Origin: Ideonella sp. A 288 | GTDB taxonomy: Bacteria; Pseudomonadota; Gammaproteobacteria; Burkholderiales; Burkholderiaceae_C | Direction of reading: 5' to 3' | Length of the DNA stretch: 64,000 nt | Assembly: GCF_002198735.1 (NCBI RefSeq) | Contig: NZ_MWLO01000158.1 | Coordinates: 21,284 to 85,283, forward strand | Part shown: positions 8,304-17,475 of the stretch, one piece after another | Layout: every line of letters begins with the position of its first letter | How positions within the stretch are numbered: the first letter of the stretch is position 1 | Notes under the pieces: model-generated | Databases searched by the model: none | What the model was told of the DNA's origin: nothing | Seen by the model: only the letters and a program-made list of their open reading frames with translations | Translations under genes and position numbers: made by a program

Positions 8304-10085
8304 TCACTGCACCGCGAGCGTGTCCGGCAGGATCTCGACCCGCTCGACCACGGCAGAGGTGCCGGCAGTGGCGGAGAGCGTGGGCAGCACGTAGCGCACG
8401 GGGAAGGCCGCGCCGTACACGAAGGTGCGCGCCAGGTTGCCGGTGACGGTGTTCAGGTAGTTCACCGTGACGTCCCGCAGCGACGGTCGGCCGGCGATCA
8501 GGTCGCCGAACCAGCCGGCAAACTGCGGCCGCGCGGTGCCGCTGACGCCATCGAAGCGGCAATCGGTGCGGATCGTCTCGCGCGGAAGATCGTCGATGCG
8601 CGCTTCCCAGTGGACGATGCGGCAGTCGCCCAGGTCGTAGCCGTGCACCTCGGCCGTGAGGGCGGCATTCAGCAGACGGATCGAGATGTTGCGGCGGTTG
8701 CCCGGCGCGGCCGGGTTCAGCAGCGTGTCGCGGTACCAGGTGTAGGCCTCGGAGCGTCCGGTGGTGCCGCCGAGCCGCGCGGTGACGGTGGACAGCACCC
8801 GCGACGGCGCACCGGGCCTGAAATGCTGGCCGCTCGCGTCGGGCACGCGCGGGATGTGGACATGGCCCAGCACGGCGACGTCGATGCGGGAACTGAAGAA
8901 GGCGGCGCCGCCGATGTCGATGCGGAAGTTGCTTTGCGTCAGGATCCGCCGGCCGTCGCGGGGCGAGCCCTGCAGCACCAGCACATCGGGCCGGAAACGC
9001 CCATCGACCACGGTTTCGCCGCTGCCCCAACTCTGGGACCATGAGCTCTGCTCATCCACCCCCGCTGTCGCGCCGAAGGCCACCTGCAGCGACATCGGGC
9101 CCGTGGGCGTGGGCGTGGGCAGCGCGAAGGGGTCGTTCGAGCAGGCCCAGGCCGTGCCGGTCCAGGTGGCCGTCTGGCCCTCGAAGCAGCCCAGGTCGGC
9201 CAGCGACCCTGCTGGCCCCTGGGGCCCGACCGCACCGGCGGCGCCGGTGGCCCCCGTGGCGCCGGGCGCGCCCGGCAGGCCCTGCGGGCCGGGGTCGCCC
9301 TTGGGCCCCGGGAGGCCCGAGAGGCCCGGCACACCCTGCGGCCCCGGATCGCCCTTGGCACCGGGCAGGCCCTGGGCACCGGGCAACCCCTGGGCGCCGG
9401 GCAACCCCTGGGCGCCGGCGACACCCGGCAGGCCCTGCGGGCCGGGATCGCCCTTGGGCCCGGGCAAGCCCTGCGCACCGGTGGCACCGGGCTCGCCCTG
9501 CAGGCCAGGTTCACCGCGGGGGCCGGCCAGCGCCACGTCGATGGCGGCGGGGTGGCTGGTGGCGACGTTTTCCTTGCTGTCGAAGAACACCGACACGCCG
9601 GGCCGCGCCAGCAGCGCCAGGCCCTGGGCGGGCGCCCCGCCGGACAGCCAGAGCCGCACGGTCTGGGTCACGTCGAGCATCACCCAGCGGCCTGCGGTCT
9701 GCACGTCGAGGCTGCCGACGAGCCCGCCGGTGCCGGGCTGTACCAACTCGGTGACGGTGGTCTCGCCCCAGGCGGAGTGCACGTGGTACAGGTCCACCGC
9801 CCCCGGCGTGCCCACCCGGTTGACCCACAGGCGCAGCGTGGCGCGGGCCACCTGCTCGGGCGCCAAGCCGGCCGGCAGTGCCGTCAGGTCGAAGCGCAGG
9901 AAGCCCCGGTTGCCGGGCAGCGTGGTCGTCGCGACGTTCACGGTGGGCAGCACGCCGCCGTTCACCGCCGGCTGTGCGGCCGTGGTGTGGGCATCGGCCG
10001 CCACCGGCAGTTCGAGTGCGTGGGCCGTCGAGGCCAGCGCCAGCGCGGCGGCCAGCAGGGTCGGTCGCAAGGCAAGGTGATGCAT
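8304..10085 (-). CDS. secreted DNRLRE-collagen-like protein
   Basis: A 593-residue exported protein. A signal peptide (cut near residue 23, after AHA) is followed by a beta-rich domain of about 160 residues with the [10 protein letters not shown] and LRLWV features of DNRLRE domains, usually found on cell-surface proteins. Residues 188-292 are 35 uninterrupted Gly-X-Y triplets, a collagen-like triple-helix segment. The C-terminal 290 residues contain four or more cysteines and a beta-rich domain not confidently recognised; the segment near NISIRLLNA...[17 protein letters not shown] recalls tail-tube/Hcp-like folds, a weak resemblance. A trimeric surface fibre is likely. Next gene downstream in transcription is the convergent cyclase; upstream lies a co-oriented PEP-CTERM gene. 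Confidence 0.8.
   Translation of the reverse strand: MHHLALRPTLLAAALALASTAHALELPVAADAHTTAAQPAVNGGVLPTVNVATTTLPGNRGFLRFDLTALPAGLAPEQVARATLRLWVNRVGTPGAVDLYHVHSAWGETTVTELVQPGTGGLVGSLDVQTAGRWVMLDVTQTVRLWLSGGAPAQGLALLARPGVSVFFDSKENVATSHPAAIDVALAGPRGEPGLQGEPGATGAQGLPGPKGDPGPQGLPGVAGAQGLPGAQGLPGAQGLPGAKGDPGPQGVPGLSGLPGPKGDPGPQGLPGAPGATGATGAAGAVGPQGPAGSLADLGCFEGQTATWTGTAWACSNDPFALPTPTPTGPMSLQVAFGATAGVDEQSSWSQSWGSGETVVDGRFRPDVLVLQGSPRDGRRILTQSNFRIDIGGAAFFSSRIDVAVLGHVHIPRVPDASGQHFRPGAPSRVLSTVTARLGGTTGRSEAYTWYRDTLLNPAAPGNRRNISIRLLNAALTAEVHGYDLGDCRIVHWEARIDDLPRETIRTDCRFDGVSGTARPQFAGWFGDLIAGRPSLRDVTVNYLNTVTGNLARTFVYGAAFPVRYVLPTLSATAGTSAVVERVEILPDTLAVQ
9210..9524 (-). repeat. collagen-like Gly-X-Y repeat tract, 35 triplets
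   Basis: This in-frame tract inside the collagen-like gene encodes 35 consecutive Gly-X-Y triplets, dominated by GLP, GAQ, GPQ, GDP and GPK. Within it an 18-base unit encoding GAQGLP is repeated three times in tandem, which suggests recent expansion by slippage or recombination. Copy number is likely to vary between strains. Confidence 0.9.
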
Positions 10086-10112
10086 GGGGAGGCTCCTGTA
10101 GGGGTTGGCAGT

Positions 10113-10802
10113 TCAGCGGCGGCGGCGGGCGCGGACGGCGAGCCCGGCCAGGCCCAAGAGTGCGAGCGCCAGCGCACCGGGCTCGGGCACCGCGTTCGGC
10201 AGGCTCAGGTCGAGCGCCCAGAAGTCGGTGCGCGCGTGGCCAGCCAGGTCGTAGAACTGGCCACCCGGTACCCCCACCGAGCTGCCGCTGAAGCTGGCGT
10301 CGCCGGTGCGCAGGAAACCGTCGGAAAGGAACGCACCGAGCGGCAGGTTGTCGCTCTGGGTGAGCACCAGTGTGTAGTCACCCGCGCTCAACGCCAGCGT
10401 GAGCAGCGCGTCCCAGGCATTGCCGCTCAGCGGATCGGTGGCCACGGTGCCGGAAACGTCGTCGTTGTTCAGCGCGATCAAGGCACCGCTGCCGTCGAAC
10501 AGGGACAGCACCGTATCGAAGCCGCCCGCAGCGATGGTGTCGCCGGCGCCGTTGACGCCGCCGGCGTAGCCCCAACTGCGCGCGCCGACCGGCCCGTCGT
10601 GCGCCAGCGAGAAGGGGATCATCACGATGTCATCGTCGCCGACGAAGTGGCCGCTGTAAGACTGCACCGCGGCCAGTGCGGGGCCGGCGGCCAGCGCCAG
10701 GCACAGCGCAGCCGTCCGCCAGGCGCAGGCCAGCACCGTGGGCCAGGGGCCAGGCCGTCCGGCGCACCGGTGCGGCGGTGTCGGATTCGAAGCAACGGTC
10801 AT
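10113..10802 (-). CDS. PEP-CTERM sorting-domain protein
   Basis: A 229-residue exported protein. The signal peptide ends near residue 45 (ALA followed by AVQS). The mature part is beta-rich with FDTVLSLFDGSGALIALNNDD and a YTLVLTQ segment, as in DVUA0089-type PEP-CTERM proteins. The C-terminus has VPEPGALALALLG plus a short hydrophobic helix and an Arg-rich tail, the classic PEP-CTERM signal processed by exosortase (EpsH). ATG 10802 was chosen because GGAGA lies 7 bases upstream and the signal peptide starts there; longer reading to 11063 gives non-protein-like sequence. No exosortase is in the window. It is probably a matrix or surface protein. Confidence 0.85.
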   Translation of the reverse strand: MTVASNPTPPHRCAGRPGPWPTVLACAWRTAALCLALAAGPALAAVQSYSGHFVGDDDIVMIPFSLAHDGPVGARSWGYAGGVNGAGDTIAAGGFDTVLSLFDGSGALIALNNDDVSGTVATDPLSGNAWDALLTLALSAGDYTLVLTQSDNLPLGAFLSDGFLRTGDASFSGSSVGVPGGQFYDLAGHARTDFWALDLSLPNAVPEPGALALALLGLAGLAVRARRRR

Positions 10803-11239
10803 CAATCGGTCTCCATGCAGTCGAGAATTCCCGGCAAGCTCGCCGGCCAAGGGCGCTGCCATGCGAGATTCGTACCATCTGGCCGATTGCATTGCATCGA
10901 CGCGGACTTGGGTGCGCCCACGCATTGCGCAAAGTGCGCTGCTGTAAAGGCCGCCGACAGAGCCGCGGCCGGGGCAATCTGTCACCGGCGCCCGAGGGCG
11001 CTGCGCGCGACAGAGGCTGCTCGGCACAGCGCCCGCCCAGGCCATGGCGTCCGCCGGTGACACGCGGTAGCACGGCCGCCCGGACGGCGGCCAGGAGCCG
11101 GCCGGTGGACGAAAGAGCAGCCGACAAGTGGACGCTCATTTCATGCGATGCTCATGTCGATCGACGTGACGCCCATCACACCGCCACGGGCAGGCCGTCA
11201 CCACAATGGGCCACGAGTCCAACGCAAGAAACCCATCCC
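10803..11239. other. divergent intergenic region, no gene seen
   Basis: This 437-base stretch lies between the leftward PEP-CTERM gene and the rightward Asp-box lipoprotein. Its open frames lack plausible starts and protein-like composition. Small inverted repeats occur (CCGGC/GCCGG near 10845, GCGCCC/GGGCGC near 10990) but no clear promoter or known RNA is recognised. Confidence 0.5.
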
Positions 11240-13339
11240 ATGCGAGCCATTCCTGCCCTGGCGACAGTCACCCTGGCGGCCCTGCTGTCCGCGTGCGGCG
11301 GCGGTGCTGCACCGTCACCCTCACCGGCCGCCGATGCTGCCGCGCGCGAGGCCCTGGTGCAGGGCATGGCCTGCCAGGGCCCGGCGCAGACAGGCTGGTG
11401 CTGGCAGCGCCCGCTGCCCTGGGGCAACACCGTGAACGCGGTGCGCTTCATCGACCCGCTGCATGGCGTGGCCGTCGGCGAGGCGGGCATGGTGCTGCGT
11501 ACCACCGACGGCGGTGACACCTGGGCCCGCGTGCGGCAGGCGAGCCACTTCGAATCCTCGCTGCACACCCTGCAGTTTGCCGACGCCGACCACGCCTGGG
11601 CGCTGGGGTGGGACGGCGCGCTGCTGCGCACAGTCAACGGCGGCCAGCACTGGACAGCGGTGGACGCCGGCCTGGGGCCCGGCCTGTTGTGGTCCCGCCT
11701 GTGGGTGCTCGATCGGCAGCGCCTCGTGGTGGGGCCGGCACAGCCCGCTCGGGTGAGCACCGACGGCGGCCTCACCTGGCGCGACAGCGCCTTCGCCCCG
11801 GACGTGGTGACGCCATCGGGCGTGATGCGCCGTTTCGACCCCGCCGGCGACCTCGTATCCACCGACCTCGGTCTCAATTCGGCGCGCGTGGCGCACAACG
11901 ATGGCTTCGACCTGTTTGCCTCGACCGGTGGCGACGGCTTCGTGCGCTACCGCGCGGCGGGCCTGTCGCCATCCGGGGCGCCCGTGGCCGAGCAGATGCA
12001 GGTCAGCCAGGACGGCGGGCTTGGCTGGGCCGATGTGCCGGTGCAGAAGGTGCAGGGGCTGGCCATCATCCCGGTGCTGCTCTCGGCTCAGGGACGGGGC
12101 TGGGGCCGCGCTCAGGGGTTCAGCGGGCTGCCGATGTTCCGGACCGCGGACCACGGCCTCAGCTGGTCGGCGATGGCACTGCCGCCCGGGAGGGATGCGG
12201 ACCCCTCGGTCATCGAATTCGTATTGGACAGCGAGTCGATCGCCGGCTTCGTCGGCCCAGACATCGTCTACAGCGGCGACGGCGGTGCGCATTGGCGCAT
12301 CCTGCGGGTCGACGGCCTGCGGGCGGCACCGTCGGTCGACGGTGCGGGCGGCCTGGTGCTCGCCTCGAACGGCCAGACCTTCCATTCGCGCGACGGCGGC
12401 GCCACAGCCACGCTGATCCCGGGCGGGCGCCCGTTCACGGCGGGCCTGGTCGACCTGATCGGCCTGCACTTCTTCGACCTGCAGCGCGGCATCGCGGTCT
12501 CCGCCGGCGACGCGCTGCTCGACACCGTTGACGGGGGCCGCACCTGGACGTCGCGCACGATGGACAGCGCCCGATGCGATGCGGACGGCCTGGTGCAGGT
12601 CGGCGACGGACCTGCGGGTGTGCTCCGCCACTGCCGTGGCGCCGGCACTGGCAGCGGCGCCGCCGCCGAGTGGGCCCCGCTGGCCTCGCCGCCGGAGAAC
12701 CTGTCGCAAGTGCTGCTGGCCGGCACCGGTGAGTTGTGGGCGACCAGCCAACGCGCCGAGCGCAACGGTGGCGGACGCGACGATCCGCTGGCCTGCGTCG
12801 GACAACTGCACCACAGCACCGACGGTGGCCGCAGCTGGACCGTGGTGCCCACCCGCTTCGGCACGCAATGCCTGAGCCTCGGACTGGCCCCCGGAGGGGT
12901 GCTGTTCGCCATTGCGCGCGACTCGACCGGCCTGTGGCGCAGCGCCGACGCCGGCGCCACCTGGACGCGCTCGACCACGCCGGGCGACGCCCCGTCGACC
13001 GCGTCGCGATTCGCCTTCGTGGACGCCAACCGCGGCGGGCTCGTCGACGGCCAGCGCATCCTGACCACCCGGGACGGCGGCTTGACATGGCAGGCCTCGC
13101 GCGTGCCCGCGCTGCCGACCACACAGCTCAGGGCCGTGCGCTTCATCAGCGCGCAGCATGGCTGGGCCGTGGGCGACAACGGCGTGGTGCTGTCGAGCAC
13201 CGACGGCGGTGAATCATGGACCCTGCAGGACAGCGGCAGTGCGGCCAACCTGGGTGCGGTGTTCGCGCTGGATGCCGACATGGCGTGGGTGGCCGGTACC
13301 GGCGGCACCATCCTGGTCAGCCGCAACGGAGGTCGCTGA
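11240..13339 (+). CDS. Asp-box (BNR/Ycf48-like) repeat lipoprotein
   Basis: A 699-residue predicted outer lipoprotein. ATG 11240 starts a lipoprotein signal with lipobox LSAC (Cys19). About a dozen Asp-box/BNR motifs of the form S/T-x-D-G-G-x-x-W follow along the whole length (for example TTDGGDTW, STDGGLTW, SGDGGAHW, TVDGGRTW, STDGGRSW, TRDGGLTW, STDGGESW), alternating with GWAVG-type strands, which predicts one or two beta-propellers like photosystem II assembly factor Ycf48 and sialidase-like folds. No catalytic residues can be assigned. The stop overlaps the start of a second lipoprotein gene, so the pair is probably made together. Function unknown; a surface or periplasmic binding scaffold is the safest reading. 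Confidence 0.85.
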   Translation: MRAIPALATVTLAALLSACGGGAAPSPSPAADAAAREALVQGMACQGPAQTGWCWQRPLPWGNTVNAVRFIDPLHGVAVGEAGMVLRTTDGGDTWARVRQASHFESSLHTLQFADADHAWALGWDGALLRTVNGGQHWTAVDAGLGPGLLWSRLWVLDRQRLVVGPAQPARVSTDGGLTWRDSAFAPDVVTPSGVMRRFDPAGDLVSTDLGLNSARVAHNDGFDLFASTGGDGFVRYRAAGLSPSGAPVAEQMQVSQDGGLGWADVPVQKVQGLAIIPVLLSAQGRGWGRAQGFSGLPMFRTADHGLSWSAMALPPGRDADPSVIEFVLDSESIAGFVGPDIVYSGDGGAHWRILRVDGLRAAPSVDGAGGLVLASNGQTFHSRDGGATATLIPGGRPFTAGLVDLIGLHFFDLQRGIAVSAGDALLDTVDGGRTWTSRTMDSARCDADGLVQVGDGPAGVLRHCRGAGTGSGAAAEWAPLASPPENLSQVLLAGTGELWATSQRAERNGGGRDDPLACVGQLHHSTDGGRSWTVVPTRFGTQCLSLGLAPGGVLFAIARDSTGLWRSADAGATWTRSTTPGDAPSTASRFAFVDANRGGLVDGQRILTTRDGGLTWQASRVPALPTTQLRAVRFISAQHGWAVGDNGVVLSSTDGGESWTLQDSGSAANLGAVFALDADMAWVAGTGGTILVSRNGGR

Positions 13340-13791
13340 TGTCGAATCGCCTGTCCTTGTCGATGTGTCTCGCACCCCTGCTGCTCGCCATCGCGGCCTG
13401 CGGCGGCAGCGATGGCACCGAGCCTGCCGTGCAGGGCCGCTTCACGCTCGACGGCACCCTGACGATGCCTGCCGGGCAGGTCGTGGTGCGCACGCAGGCC
13501 GAACTCGACGCCCTGTCGCGCTACTTCGTGCCGCCGCTGCCGCCGACGAGTTTCCCCGGCCAGATGGTCGTCGGCATCAGCCGCGGCGCCTCGAGGCCGT
13601 GCACCACGCTGCAGATCACCGACGTGCAGTACTCACCGCAGCAGACCACGGTGCGGTTCAAGGAGACCTTTCGCTTCATCGGTTCGTCGTGCGTCACGCC
13701 GCCGCCGATCACGTTCGGCACGCTCGGCGATTTCGTGGTCGTGCCAGGCTCCGACCAGCCTGTCGTGTTCGTCGCGGTGACCGATCCCTGA
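13339..13791 (+). CDS. small lipoprotein, partner of the Asp-box protein
   Basis: A 150-residue protein with a lipoprotein signal and lipobox (AIAAC, Cys21). Its ATG overlaps the stop of the propeller lipoprotein (TGATG). The mature part is short and beta-rich with two cysteines (SRPC, GSSC) that could form a disulphide. A GQMVVGISRGASRPCTTLQI segment resembles small protease-inhibitor-like lipoproteins that pair with Gly-rich beta sandwiches, but no family can be assigned. Translational coupling suggests it acts with, or stabilises, its neighbour. No gene name is justified. Confidence 0.7.
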   Translation: MSNRLSLSMCLAPLLLAIAACGGSDGTEPAVQGRFTLDGTLTMPAGQVVVRTQAELDALSRYFVPPLPPTSFPGQMVVGISRGASRPCTTLQITDVQYSPQQTTVRFKETFRFIGSSCVTPPPITFGTLGDFVVVPGSDQPVVFVAVTDP

Positions 13792-13821
13792 CGGCCGGGC
13801 CGCGCGGCGGCATCGGCGCCG

Positions 13822-14373
13822 TCACGTGGTGCGTGTCGGCGCCGATCGCTTTCGCGGGGCTGGCACGGGTGCGGTCGAGGCCGGTGCCCTGCGCCCGGCC
13901 GCACGCGCTGCCTGGGCCAGGTCATGGCGGGCGACGCTCTCGGCCGGCCAGACCCGCCGAGCATCGTAGGCGCCGCTGAACTGCGGCACCGCCGGGTCCA
14001 GCAGCATCCACGCAGGCTTGGACCTCACGAAGATGTGCGCCCTGGGCGGCCAAGTGGCGGGTGCGTCCAGCGTGCCCACCCGCAGGTAGACGATCAACGG
14101 GTTGCGGCTGCCATGGGCGTTCCAGACCACCGCCTGGCATCCGGCACATCCGACCACCCAGTGGCGGCGCCCGCTGTCGGTCGGCACCCGCGCAAAGTGC
14201 GGCTCGCCTTGCAGCAGGTGCAGGTGCGCGGTCTCGATCATCAGGTGGTGCGCGAAGGCGCCGCCGGTCTCGCGCTGGCAGCGCGTGCAATGGCAGGCGT
14301 GCACGAACAGCGGCGGCCGGGACAGCCGAAACGCCAGCGCGCCACAGGCGCAGCGCCCGTCGAGGGGCGTCAC
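13822..14373 (-). CDS. GFA-family zinc protein (Mss4-like fold)
   Basis: A 183-residue protein of the glutathione-dependent formaldehyde-activating enzyme (GFA/CENP-V) family. Zinc-ligand pairs typical of the family are visible: CACG near the start, CHCTRCQ after that, and CAGC later. The start is a GTG overlapping the stop of the upstream gene (GTGA). The family includes Gfa, once thought to form S-hydroxymethylglutathione, but most members have no proven activity. The basic Arg/Ala-rich C-terminal tail of about 35 residues is not part of the domain. It is cotranscribed with the upstream exported protein at 14370-14960. Confidence 0.8.
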   Translation of the reverse strand: MTPLDGRCACGALAFRLSRPPLFVHACHCTRCQRETGGAFAHHLMIETAHLHLLQGEPHFARVPTDSGRRHWVVGCAGCQAVVWNAHGSRNPLIVYLRVGTLDAPATWPPRAHIFVRSKPAWMLLDPAVPQFSGAYDARRVWPAESVARHDLAQAARAAGRRAPASTAPVPAPRKRSAPTRTT

Positions 14374-14960
14374 GGCGTCACCCTGCCGGCTTTTCGCTGG
14401 AAGCGCATGTGCCAGGTCAGCAGCCAGGTGGCGCCATCGTCGCGCGAGAAGAACTGTTCCCAGGTGAACTCGTCGGCCGAAACGCGGCGCCAGACACCCT
14501 TGGCCAGGATCACCCTGTCCTTGTGGGTGTCCGGCGTGATGAAGGTGCCCACCGGCCCGTTGAAACGGCCGATCACGCCGGGCTGCAGGATGCCGTCTCG
14601 CACGCCCACCCAACTGTCGGACCAGACGCGGCGCTCGCGGTCGAAGGTGCGCACGGCACCACCGAAGGGTGCCCCCTTGGCGTCGCGCAGTTCCTCCACG
14701 CTGACCAGGCCATCCACCAGCGTACGGAAGCTGGCGCTGCCTTCCGACTGGCGCCACGCCTCTCGCTCGCCCCAGGGGTCCTCGAGCCTGCGGTGCTGCA
14801 CCTGCCACTCGCCCGCCAGGAAGTAGAAGCCTTCGGCGTCGCTGGGCAAGGGGCCGGGTTCGGCCGCTTGGGCGGCCACGCTGGCGAACGCGATCGCCAG
14901 CACGGCGAGGGTGCCCGGCAGGCGGGCGGCCCATCGGAGGGGCCAGGGTAGGACACGCAT
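14370..14960 (-). CDS. exported protein of DUF1579-like type
   Basis: A 196-residue exported protein. ATG 14960 gives a signal peptide (cut near residue 31, after AQA). An upstream ATG at 15014 would add 18 residues before the signal and is less likely. The mature part has FYFLAGEWQVQHRRLEDPWG, WSDSWVGVRDG and FTWEQFFSRDDGATWLLTWHMRFQRK, resembling small lipocalin-like proteins whose domain begins with a GEW motif. No enzymatic residues are evident. It overlaps the GFA-family gene by four bases and is divergent from the WYL regulator at 15046, which might control it. Confidence 0.7.
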   Translation of the reverse strand: MRVLPWPLRWAARLPGTLAVLAIAFASVAAQAAEPGPLPSDAEGFYFLAGEWQVQHRRLEDPWGEREAWRQSEGSASFRTLVDGLVSVEELRDAKGAPFGGAVRTFDRERRVWSDSWVGVRDGILQPGVIGRFNGPVGTFITPDTHKDRVILAKGVWRRVSADEFTWEQFFSRDDGATWLLTWHMRFQRKAGRVTP

Positions 14961-15045
14961 GGTGGCAGCTTGTGCAGTGACGGTGACGGCACCATACTGA
15001 CCCAACCATGCCAAACGATGTCATGTATGAACGGAGGCCCCATCG

Positions 15046-16020
15046 ATGCGTGCCAGCCGCCTGCTGTCCATCCTGCTGCTGCTGCAGTCGCGTGGCCGAC
15101 TGAGTGCGCCGGCGCTGGCAGCCGAGCTGGACGTGTCGGTGCGCACCGTCCTGCGCGACATGGACCAGCTGTCGGCGGCGGGCGTGCCGGTGTATGCCGA
15201 ACGCGGGCGCGAGGGCGGCTTCGAGCTGCGGGCCGGGTGGAGCACCCAGCTCACCGGCCTGACCGAGGCCGAGGCGCAGGCCCTGTTCCTGGCCGGGCTG
15301 CCCGGCGCGGCCACCGAACTGGGCCTGGGCAGCGCGTCGTCGTCGGCACGGCTGAAGGTGCTGGCCTCGCTGCCCGAAGCACTGCGCGCCGAAGCCGCCC
15401 GGGTGAATGCGCGGCTGCACATCGACGCCATGGACTGGTACCGCAGCGCCAGCCCGCCGCCCCGCCTGCAGGCGGTGGCACGCGCGGTCTGGCAGCAGCG
15501 CCAGTTGCAGATGACGTACGACGGCTGGAAGCGCGTCTCGCAGCCGGTGGTGCGGCCCCTGGGCCTGGTGCTCAAGGCCGGCATCTGGTACCTGGTGGCG
15601 CTGCCCGAGGCCGAGCGCGAACCGCGCACCTACCGCCTGTCCAGCATCCTGGGGCTGACGCTGCTGGACAAGACCTTCAAGCCGCCCAAGGCCTTCAACC
15701 TGGCGCGGCACTGGCAGGCCTCGACGCGCCGCTTCGAGGCCGAGATCTACAGCGGCACGGCCACGCTGCGCGCCAGTGCGCAGGGGTTGAGGCTGCTGAA
15801 GGAGCTGAGCAGCGCGGTGGCCGAGGCCGTGGCGCGCACCGCCCAGGCAGATCCCGACATGCCGCGCTGGATTCGGGTGACCGTGCCCATCGAATCGGTG
15901 CCACACGCGACGCGGCAGTTCCTGGGCCTGGGCACCGAAGTCGAGGTGCTGCAGCCCGCCGCACTGCGGCGGCACCTGCGGGCCGCGATCGGGCAACTGG
16001 CGAGGCTGTACGCCGATTGA
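15046..16020 (+). CDS. WYL-domain transcriptional regulator (YafY/DeoR-like)
   Basis: A 324-residue regulator. The N-terminal winged helix-turn-helix (LSAPALAAELDVSVRTVLRDMDQLSAAGVPV, about residues 20-50) is of HTH_11 type. The middle contains the WYL domain (LGLVLKAGIWYLVAL, about 170-185), thought to bind a small ligand or nucleic acid. The C-terminal WCX region follows. Its 5' end lies 85 bases from the divergent exported-protein gene, a common arrangement for a local regulator. Targets and ligand are unknown. Confidence 0.85.
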   Translation: MRASRLLSILLLLQSRGRLSAPALAAELDVSVRTVLRDMDQLSAAGVPVYAERGREGGFELRAGWSTQLTGLTEAEAQALFLAGLPGAATELGLGSASSSARLKVLASLPEALRAEAARVNARLHIDAMDWYRSASPPPRLQAVARAVWQQRQLQMTYDGWKRVSQPVVRPLGLVLKAGIWYLVALPEAEREPRTYRLSSILGLTLLDKTFKPPKAFNLARHWQASTRRFEAEIYSGTATLRASAQGLRLLKELSSAVAEAVARTAQADPDMPRWIRVTVPIESVPHATRQFLGLGTEVEVLQPAALRRHLRAAIGQLARLYAD

Positions 16021-16022
16021 GC

Positions 16023-16045
16023 GCGGCGGCCGGAGGCGCCGCCGC
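16023..16045. terminator. GC-rich inverted repeat between convergent genes
   Basis: GCGGCGGC (16023-16030) pairs with GCCGCCGC (16038-16045) across a 7-base loop in the 37 bases between the WYL gene and the convergent pqqE. No T-run follows, so it is at best a strong stem acting from both sides. Confidence 0.45.
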
Positions 16046-16057
16046 CGCTGCATCGGA

Positions 16058-17200
16058 TCAGGCTTCCACGCCGCCCTTCGCCGACAGCCTGCGCGAATTG
16101 GCCGGGTCGCGGAACACCAGCGGGTGCTCCACCACGCGCGCGGGCGACTCGCCCAGCGCCACCGCGTCGCGCACCAGCGCATGCTGCGGGCTCTTGGCGC
16201 ACACCGGGTCGGCCGCGGTGGCGTCGCCGGCCAGCAGGAAGGCCTGGCAGCGGCAACCGCCCAGGTCTTCTTCCTTGCGATCGCAGCTGATGCAGGGCTC
16301 CTTCATCCAGCCGGTGCCGCGATAACGGTTGAAGCCGTCGGAGTCGAACCAGATCTCGCGCAGGCCCATGTCGCGCACGTTGGGGAACGTGAGGCCCGGC
16401 AGCATGCGCGCGGTGTGGCAGGGCAGCGCCGCGCCGTCGGGCGCCACGGTGAGGAACATGCTGCCCCAGCCGTTGACGCACTTCTTGGCCTTGCCTTCGT
16501 GGTAGTCGGGCGCGACGAAGAACAGGCGCATGCGGTCGCCCAGCTTGCGGCGCCATTCGTCGGTGACGGCCTCGGCGCGCTGCAACTGCCCGGTGGTGGG
16601 CAGCAGGTGTTCGCGGTTGACCAGGGCCCAGCTGTAGTACTGGGTGTTGGCCAGTTCCAGGTACTCGGCGCCCAGCTCGGCGGCCAGGCCGATGATGCGG
16701 TCGATGTGGTCGATGTTCATGCGGTGGATCACCACGTTCATCACCATCGGCCAGCCGTTGTCCTTGATGATGGCCGCCACCTTGTGCTTCAGCTCGAAGG
16801 TCTTGGTGTGCGAGAGAAAGTCGTTCATCTCGCGGGTGGAATCCTGGAAGCTCAGCTGCACGTGGTCCAGCCCCGCGGCCTTCAGCGCAGCGGCGCGCTG
16901 GGCGGTGAGGCCCACGCCGCTGGTCAGCAGGTTGGTGTAGTAGCCCAGGCGGCGGGCCTCGGCGACGATCTCTTCCAGGTCGTCGCGCAGCAGCGGCTCG
17001 CCGCCCGACAGCCCGCATTGCACGGCGCCGAGCTCGCGGCCTTCGCGCAGCACGCGGATCCAGTCGTCGGTGGACAGCTCCTGGGAATGGCTCGCAAAGT
17101 CGGTGGGGTTGTAGCAGAACACGCAGTGCAGCGGGCAGCGATACGTCAGCTCGGCCAGCAGCCACAGGGGCGGCCCAGGCCGGGTCGATGGCGCCGTCAT
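16058..17200 (-). CDS. pqqE: PQQ biosynthesis radical SAM enzyme PqqE
   Basis: PqqE makes the first step of PQQ synthesis: a radical carbon-carbon cross-link between Glu and Tyr of the PqqA peptide. The 380-residue protein has the radical-SAM motif CPLHCVFC (Cx3Cx2C) near residue 20, the GGEPLLRDD element, and a C-terminal SPASM region with several cysteines ([26 protein letters not shown]) for auxiliary iron-sulphur clusters. Length matches the family. The start overlaps the stop of pqqD by 4 bases, which fits the physical PqqD-PqqE partnership. Last gene of pqqABCDE. Confidence 0.97.
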   Translation of the reverse strand: MTAPSTRPGPPLWLLAELTYRCPLHCVFCYNPTDFASHSQELSTDDWIRVLREGRELGAVQCGLSGGEPLLRDDLEEIVAEARRLGYYTNLLTSGVGLTAQRAAALKAAGLDHVQLSFQDSTREMNDFLSHTKTFELKHKVAAIIKDNGWPMVMNVVIHRMNIDHIDRIIGLAAELGAEYLELANTQYYSWALVNREHLLPTTGQLQRAEAVTDEWRRKLGDRMRLFFVAPDYHEGKAKKCVNGWGSMFLTVAPDGAALPCHTARMLPGLTFPNVRDMGLREIWFDSDGFNRYRGTGWMKEPCISCDRKEEDLGGCRCQAFLLAGDATAADPVCAKSPQHALVRDAVALGESPARVVEHPLVFRDPANSRRLSAKGGVEA

Positions 17201-17475
17201 GACCACTCCAGCCAGCGCTGCTTGGCCGCCACTTCGACAAAGCCCAGCACGTCCTTCTGCAGGCCCTGCGCGTTGAACGCGGCCTCGAGGTCGGTGACGA
17301 TGGCAGCCACGTCGTTTTGGCCGTCGCAGCGCTTCAGGATCTCGCCGGCGCTCTGGTTCAACTTCACCATACCTTCGGGGTACAGCAGCACGTGGCAGTC
17401 CTGGGCGGCCTCCCACTGCAGGCGGAAGCCGCGGCCGATGCGCGGCACGCTGTCGGTGCTCAAGGGTGCCGTCAT
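17197..17475 (-). CDS. pqqD: PQQ biosynthesis peptide chaperone PqqD
   Basis: A 92-residue RiPP-recognition (RRE) protein that binds PqqA and presents it to PqqE. Recognisable features are [32 protein letters not shown] and a C-terminal helix ending QRWLEW. ATG 17475 overlaps the pqqC stop by 4 bases. Length and position between pqqC and pqqE are standard. Confidence 0.96.
   Translation of the reverse strand: MTAPLSTDSVPRIGRGFRLQWEAAQDCHVLLYPEGMVKLNQSAGEILKRCDGQNDVAAIVTDLEAAFNAQGLQKDVLGFVEVAAKQRWLEWS

Noticed and set aside
9210..9524. Possible CRISPR-like repeat array
   Set aside because: Repeats are contiguous 9-18 base units in frame that encode Gly-X-Y, with no unique spacers.
10738..11063. 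Longer N-terminus for the PEP-CTERM protein or a small gene in the gap
   Set aside because: The extension lacks protein-like features and would put a signal peptide in mid-protein; ATG 10802 has a ribosome-binding site.
11321..13159. Minus-strand open frame opposite the Asp-box gene
   Set aside because: No start context or protein-like pattern; the plus frame has a lipobox and regular Asp-boxes.
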